From NCBI GenBank assembly GCA_003008705.1, contig PDUO01000082.1:1-64000 (forward strand): 64,000 nucleotides of DNA, in the 5' to 3' direction. Below are positions 58,840 through 64,000 of the stretch, piece by piece (the stretch's first letter is position 1; each line of letters begins with the position of its first letter). Under the pieces are notes generated by a model. The model worked only from the letters and a program-made list of their open reading frames with translations. It was not told the DNA's origin and did no database searches. Source of the stretch: Pezicula radicicola (taxonomy: Eukaryota; Ascomycota; Leotiomycetes; Helotiales; Dermateaceae). Both the position numbers and the translations under genes were made by a program.

Positions 58840-59280
58840 ACATTGTTATACTATATAATAGGTCTTTAGTAGATCTAAGAAAGACTTTCCTTATTAAGTA
58901 ACTCCCCTTAGGATAATTACTATAAGAGGAAACTTAAATAATTAAAACTATAAGAAACCTCTTTTAAAACATTCTAGTTAATAGAAGAGTATATTACTTT
59001 AAAATACTCTACTATATATTAGTTTAATAAATTCTTCTTTAATTACTTTAACTATTTATTATAATATTTATATTGTATTTAGATACTAATATATATAACT
59101 AATACTCTAAGATTTTATAAGTCTTAAACTTAAATATTATTTATTAACTAAAAAGATTATTATTCTTTTTAATTTATTTTAAATAAAATAATTTAAAATA
59201 AGGAAGTACTCTTATTTATAGACCTAAAATAGAAAACAAAAACTACTAAGATTATACTAAGTTCCGCGCTAAGAAAGCTT
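58840..59280. other. AT-rich RIP-like block
   Basis: A second strongly AT-rich, TpA-rich patch without ORFs, similar in style to 1-3050 and 4000-5100. No repeat boundary is visible. Confidence 0.65.
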
Positions 59281-59520
59281 ATTTACTAGTAATAATATCC
59301 CCTAGGAAATAATCTTCTTTCTCGTTGTACCTCCTTTTAAGAAGTAAACGAACTTACGGGACCCGACACGGAACCCGAGATCGCTAGTGTTTCAGGTAGG
59401 GAAGCCAGTTAAAGGGACTAAATCTAATAACCTTAAGGAGGCTCGAGAATTAATAAAAAGCCTTATTCCCCCTTCTACCACCCTTTAAATTAATCAACTG
59501 TCTCGGAAAGCTTTAGTCTA

Positions 59521-60062
59521 ATGCATTCGTCGCAAAATCTCCAAAACACTATGGCTGAGCACACCGAGAAAACACCCCTTAGAACCCTCGAAGATTATGA
59601 AAAGTATCTCGTCCAATTTAATAACGATGCTTTCGAGACGTACTTCGGCTATTACGCTAAGAACATCCGAGTAAGTGCTATTTACCAAGAGTACAAACTT
59701 ATAAGTGTATACTAACTTGCAGTGGCTAGATGAACTTCGGAGTAGAAATTCTAAAAGATGATACTCTCGACGGATATATCAACTGGATTAAACCAGCTCA
59801 CGCCGCTGTGAGCGAGGAGCTGCAACTAATCAGATGGTCGTGGGATAAGGAGAGGAACGTCTTGGCTACAGTCCAGCACGTGCAGTTTCGTGGCCGGGAG
59901 GGCATTGATATGGAACAATTTCATGGATGGGGTCCAGTATACAGTGGCCAAGGACCGCTAGTGGGGATGTGCATCTGGTATCATTTAGATGAGAGGGGTT
60001 TCGTCAAGGAGCTTGAGGCTTGTGGGTCTTGGGTGATAAAGAAGGCAGATCCAAAGCCTTGA
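59521..60062 (+). CDS. SnoaL/NTF2-like protein, two exons
   Basis: Small soluble protein of 160 aa. Exons are 59521-59670 and 59730-60062; the 59-nt intron (GTAAG...CTAG with ACTAAC branch site) joins YYAKNIR-MNFGVEILKDD in frame. TLEDYEKYLVQFNNDAFETYF, then DDTLDGYINWIKPAHAAVSEE and VQHVQFRGREG fit the cone-shaped NTF2-like fold of fungal SnoaL/polyketide-cyclase-like proteins. Catalytic residues cannot be assigned. The second in-frame ATG (59551) is an alternative start. It is intact amid decayed neighbours. Confidence 0.75.
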
Positions 60063-61034
60063 GATTGATGTACGAGCCAATCGATCACTAACTCCAAAAG
60101 AGACCAAAGGTTAAGAAGCTTATAGAATTAGTCCTTTGCATAAGAAGATAATCATACTGCTTTACAACTAATTATACTACTTATAGACTCGACAAGTCAC
60201 AAAGTCGAACATTGGTCTAGAGGGCTAGTAATTTTACACCTATTTTATATATAATCGAAGATTTAGAATTTGCCGATTATTACTTAAATCATATGCGATT
60301 ATAACTCGATTCCTACAATTTTTACTTCTTTCAAACGCGTTTTTAGTATAGCTGACAATCTAATATCTAAGAAGAAATCAACAGTATCAAGTGAGAACGC
60401 TTAATATATGTTGTACTTGAAAAGTTGGGGTTTTCTTTAGTAGTGGACGACGACGAGGAGGAGATTAGTATCAATGATGATAGTTGCATTATTTACCCCT
60501 TTGTAGGAGTGAATATCGTGAAGTAATTAAGTATATAATATAATATATCCTCAAAATATTACTCCAAAAAATGCTTAAAATAATGCTCTATCTACTGGAA
60601 CTATCAAAAAAAATTGCGGACGGTACCTTAGCCGCAAATTTTACCTGAATAGCACGAGTACCTAGTAGGTTTTTTTCGGTGGTTCCGCAGATATCCATAT
60701 TGATGTCCCCATGTCTGCCATCTCGTAATCAGTCCCATTTTCAATGCCTTTCCTCCAACGGTCCGTAACTGCCATTAAAGCTTGTGTGAAGTAGCTACGC
60801 ATTGTGATGAGTTCTCATTCTCATCTGAGGCCAAACGCTCATTCCCAGCCTTACGCGCATGGTATACACACTTTCCATCACCTATAAAGGACACTAACAC
60901 AGCATCGCCCTAACTTGATCTTTTGGATGGTTTAAAACCTACTACCCCGGATTACCGTTCCCGTTTTGCCGGTCACCAACCCCGCGAGAACACCACACTT
61001 CAAGTAAATTCTTTTTGTCTTTGAGTTTCAAATA
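60063..61034. other. Intergenic, no gene recognised
   Basis: Moderately AT-rich sequence without a supported ORF. Upstream region of the alcohol dehydrogenase relic. Confidence 0.45.
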
Positions 61035-62436
61035 ATGATTACTAAAGCATTAGTGGTTGCTGAGCCTGGCTCGCCATTCATGTACCAATAGGTATATGTG
61101 GATGATAACATTCGAGATGATGAAGTGCTTGTGGAATGAAGGCCACAGGCATGTGCCACACCGATCTTAACTTTCGTAACGAGAAGACGGTTCCTGGGCT
61201 ATTTCCTGCTGTTTTTGGTCACGAAGGTGAGCCAGCCATTCTTTGCCGTCAAAGTCGCTCTTCGGCCATTGATTGGCATTGGATTATTGACCATTTCTCG
61301 CCCTGACTAGCCCACGAAGAAATTTTCGTCTGAATCAAAAAGCATATTAAATTTCTATAGCTGACGATGTGAAATAAGGCGCAGCAATCGTCGTCAAAAC
61401 AGGCTCCAGGGTCCGCACCACTTCTCCGGGTGACCACGTCTTCCTAACGTATACCTGCTGCGGAAATTGCAAGTACTGCAACAATAAAGACACGTCCTAC
61501 TGTTATGACTGGGAGCGTGATAATTTTGGTGTTGGGAGAGCCGACGGATCGAAATCCTATGCAGAAAAATCCGGAACCGCCATCACGTCACATTTCTTTA
61601 GCCAGAGCTACTTTGCTAAGTACGCAGTTTTTACAGCGAGTAGTGTAGTCAAAGTTGATAAAGATCTGCCACTAGGCTTATTAGCCCCGTTGGGCTGTGG
61701 TATCATGACTGGAGCTGGAGGTGCGTTCCACCTGATAAGATCACAAATTTAATGGAAAAGAAAATTCTAACGGAGCAATTAGCAATACTGAATGTAGTCA
61801 AACCAACCGCAGGTTCAAGGGTACTAGTTGTAGGAGCTGGTGCTGTAGAACTGGCTGTACTGATGGCTGTAAAACTTACCCTATCAAAACCCAGCAAAGT
61901 TATTGCAACTGACATTGTTTCTAAACATCTTGAACTTGCGAAAAGGTACGGCTTAACAAATATGGTGAATTTGAAAGACCATCCAGATCTCAAAGCCATG
62001 CTCATGGCCATTACTAAAGACAAGGGAGTTGATGGCGCCGTAGATACAATGGGACATCCTGAAATCGTGAGACAGCTTCTTGAGTCCGCGGCCAAAAGAG
62101 GTGTAGTATTAACGATTGATGTTAGTAGTGTGAGCATCTCCAGAAGCCTAAGAGGGCCTTTACCCGCATCTCCTACCGCTGCTGATAAGATTCTAGCTCA
62201 TCGCAGAAGTGTCAACTAATATATTCAACACTGCCAACTCTGGCCGAACATATGTCAGGTGCGCCATGGGAAGCTGTTACCTTCAAGAGTTCATCCCGGT
62301 GCTGCTTACTGCCCGTCACGATGGCAAATTCCCATTCATGGACTTGATCAAGAAGTACACAGCAGAGGATATGGAGATAGCTGCAGAGGAGGTCCTGGAT
62401 GGGAGCGTAGTCAAGGTGGTGTTAGTCTGGAAATGA
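61035..62436 (+). pseudogene. Zinc-dependent alcohol dehydrogenase (aryl-alcohol type), broken
   Basis: The pieces form a class III-like/aryl-alcohol medium-chain dehydrogenase: MITKALVVAEPGSPFMYQ, DDEVLVE, MKATGMCHTDLNF (catalytic zinc Cys), LFPAVFGHEG (GHE), CCGNCKYCNNKDTSYC (structural zinc cysteines), APLGCGIMTGAG, SRVLVVGAGAV (Rossmann Gly motif, GAGAVE where GxGxxG is usual) and a C-terminal EFIPVLLTARHDGKFPF...VVLVW. Introns at about 61226-61380 and 61721-61771 can be removed. Lesions: TAG after MYQ, a one-base loss between VLVE and MKATG (about 61133), and a frameshift near 62205. The damage is light enough that all functional motifs remain readable. Confidence 0.8.
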
Positions 62437-63004
62437 TGAATATTTCAGGCGTTTGATGAAGATACTTCTACGTAGGATAATATTATTGATTAAAATAAAT
62501 AAAATAAAATAAATGCAGGAAGACTCTTTCTTTGCTTTCATCCTAGAGTTCAAGATACCGTGTGATAGACAAAGAGTTTTGATTTAGGTTCTGTGTACAA
62601 CTCGGATTTTGTTGTTCTAATTAATCTTTGAATGTCTTAGTAGGTATAGGATGATTTGCACATCTGTGCTAGAGTGAGTAATTATTGGTATCTGTCGAAA
62701 AACTCCTTGTTGGAGAGGAGTCGGCGAGTGCTTAGCGACTTGACATTTCGGAGTAGCCTTCTCCTTCCCTCGTCTAGTAGGCACTGTTCTACCACATATC
62801 GGACTGTTTCAGGCCCTATGTTGCACTGGCACCTCGCTGTTTCTACGCCATTGAACCTCTCTCAATCTTTAAACAAGAAACATTAGATGTCGTCATTTGC
62901 AATTTTTGGGCGGGACTCCTCGTAACATTGGAAGTTTTCTTATTCGTTATTAGTAAACAAGATGTATAATACAAACAAGATACAAAAACCAATCATAAGT
63001 AACA
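62437..63004. other. Intergenic between convergent genes
   Basis: Short AT-rich tracts (AAATAAAATAAAATAAA near 62497) and no ORF of interest; likely 3' UTR sequence of both neighbours. Confidence 0.45.
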
Positions 63005-64000
63005 TCACACTTTCGAGGTCATGCCTAACTTCGCAGGAGCTTGCTGCCACTGCTTCGTCTCCGGATCTAAGCACTCCCTCTCTGCATCCTCCCACTCTTT
63101 AGCCACCTTCTCCGCTCTCTCCCTCGATCTCGGCTTAATCACCACAGGAAATTTCTCGGGCATGCACACAAATCCTTGCGTAAGCCTGTCCGGGTCCGGC
63201 AGAATCTTATTCCCTTGCTCATCAACTTGCGGCTCAATATCAAATGCCCACAATATCCTTGACATCCCAAGAAACAAGCTACGCTCCGCAACATGAATTC
63301 CTGGACAGATGCGGCGGCCTGCACCGAATGTGAACTGGTCGCGCTTGGTAACGTCGGGGTTAGCTGCCGCGTCTGCAAGACTTTGGTAATCATTGATGTA
63401 GCGTTCTGGGTCAAATGTCCTAGGGCTTTGATGCCGCTCGGGATCCATATGGATGGCCCATACGTTATTCATGACTCCAGCGCCTTTGGGGATGAAATAT
63501 CCTTTGTATGTGTCATCTTGAGTGACTGCGTGGGGCACAGCACCGAGGATTGTGGTTGGCATCCAGCGGAGGGTCTCTTTCATGCACGCCCGGACGTACT
63601 GTAAGTTCGGCTCGTCGTCCATGGTAGGCATGCGGTCGAGGCCTATAACACGGTCGAGCTCTCTTTGAGCTTTCTTCTGGACTTCCGGAAATAAGAGCAT
63701 TGCCTGGATGAAAGCATACAGTGTGCTTGAGGTAGTGTCTGATCCTGCCTCAAGGAGAGTGCCGGACGTGTAAGCTGCCTGGTCATCGCTAAAACCATCT
63801 GCTTTCTGTGCTTTTGCCATTCCAACACAAAAACATGGCTGTATGAGGCCCTTCCGGATCTCTTCTTTAGCCTTGAGCCAGTGGCCTAGATACAAAGCCT
63901 TCTCGTCCTTATGCAACTCTTTGGCTTTCTTCTGTGCTGGTAAGACGAAATCTGGCAATAGCCTCAGCCATGGAAAGAAGTCAATTAGGGCAGCTGTGCC
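63005..64000 (-). CDS. Cytochrome P450, 3' part (runs off the window)
   Basis: The C-terminal 331 residues of a P450 whose 5' end lies beyond 64000; the frame is open to the edge (TAALIDFFPWLRLLPDFVLP). Motifs: I-helix LLEAGSDTTSST, K-helix KETLRW (ExxR), PERF motif DPERYIND, and haem loop FGAGRRICPG followed by IHVAERSLFLGMSRILWAFD. The type resembles fungal CYP of the O-methylsterigmatocystin oxidoreductase-like group rather than the two P450s at 43-48 kb. A polar C-terminal tail of about 40 residues follows the usual end. Intact as far as seen. Confidence 0.92.
   Translation of the reverse strand, partial: GTAALIDFFPWLRLLPDFVLPAQKKAKELHKDEKALYLGHWLKAKEEIRKGLIQPCFCVGMAKAQKADGFSDDQAAYTSGTLLEAGSDTTSSTLYAFIQAMLLFPEVQKKAQRELDRVIGLDRMPTMDDEPNLQYVRACMKETLRWMPTTILGAVPHAVTQDDTYKGYFIPKGAGVMNNVWAIHMDPERHQSPRTFDPERYINDYQSLADAAANPDVTKRDQFTFGAGRRICPGIHVAERSLFLGMSRILWAFDIEPQVDEQGNKILPDPDRLTQGFVCMPEKFPVVIKPRSRERAEKVAKEWEDAERECLDPETKQWQQAPAKLGMTSKV

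Overview
The window looks like accessory or subtelomeric DNA from a filamentous ascomycete (Pezizomycotina). The evidence is short GT-AG introns (about 45-130 nt), HET-domain genes, a PNP-NACHT-ankyrin NLR, Zn2Cys6 and bZIP regulators, fungal P450s, and very AT-rich blocks typical of repeat-induced point mutation (RIP). All exon joins below were read by eye from splice signals and reading frame.

Layout: 1-3050 is an AT-rich RIP-like block. 3943-5342 is a decayed Tc1/mariner-type element. 5958-8280 is an intact two-exon HET gene. 9699-12749 holds two broken divergent genes (a Zn2Cys6-type regulator lacking its zinc cluster, and a 14-TM-type MFS pump) that meet at about 10.8 kb. 13736-15394 is an intact MFS gene with a 15-nt exon. 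16471-17504 is a relic ORF cut by a hAT-like MITE. 17515-21541 is an intact 1300-aa NLR. 22483-23963 is a CorA-like pseudogene. 25-29.3 kb is decayed coding debris. 29756-32979 is a 3.2-kb element with long terminal inverted repeats that encloses a HET-ankyrin gene. 33876-35799 is a decayed Zn2Cys6 regulator. 37317-39077 is a tiny gag-only Ty1/copia-type element inserted in another ORF.

40003-48409 is the best preserved metabolic block: a short-chain dehydrogenase, a bZIP/DUF3425 regulator, a small gene and two divergent P450s. Four copies of a 17-bp motif lie in the promoter shared by the dehydrogenase and the regulator, and a second MITE lies between the P450s. It may be a small or relic secondary-metabolite locus.

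The right end has a HET pseudogene (49628-51518), a six-helix rhodopsin-like membrane protein (52902-53850), a decayed beta-propeller lectin, a chromodomain relic, an AT-rich block, a SnoaL/NTF2-like gene (59521-60062), an alcohol dehydrogenase pseudogene and a third P450 cut by the window edge.

Two themes stand out. Non-self-recognition genes (three HET genes and one NLR) lie among mobile elements. Many genes carry only a few lesions, often TGG to TAG/TGA or stops that could come from CAG/CAA, as RIP or early decay would produce.
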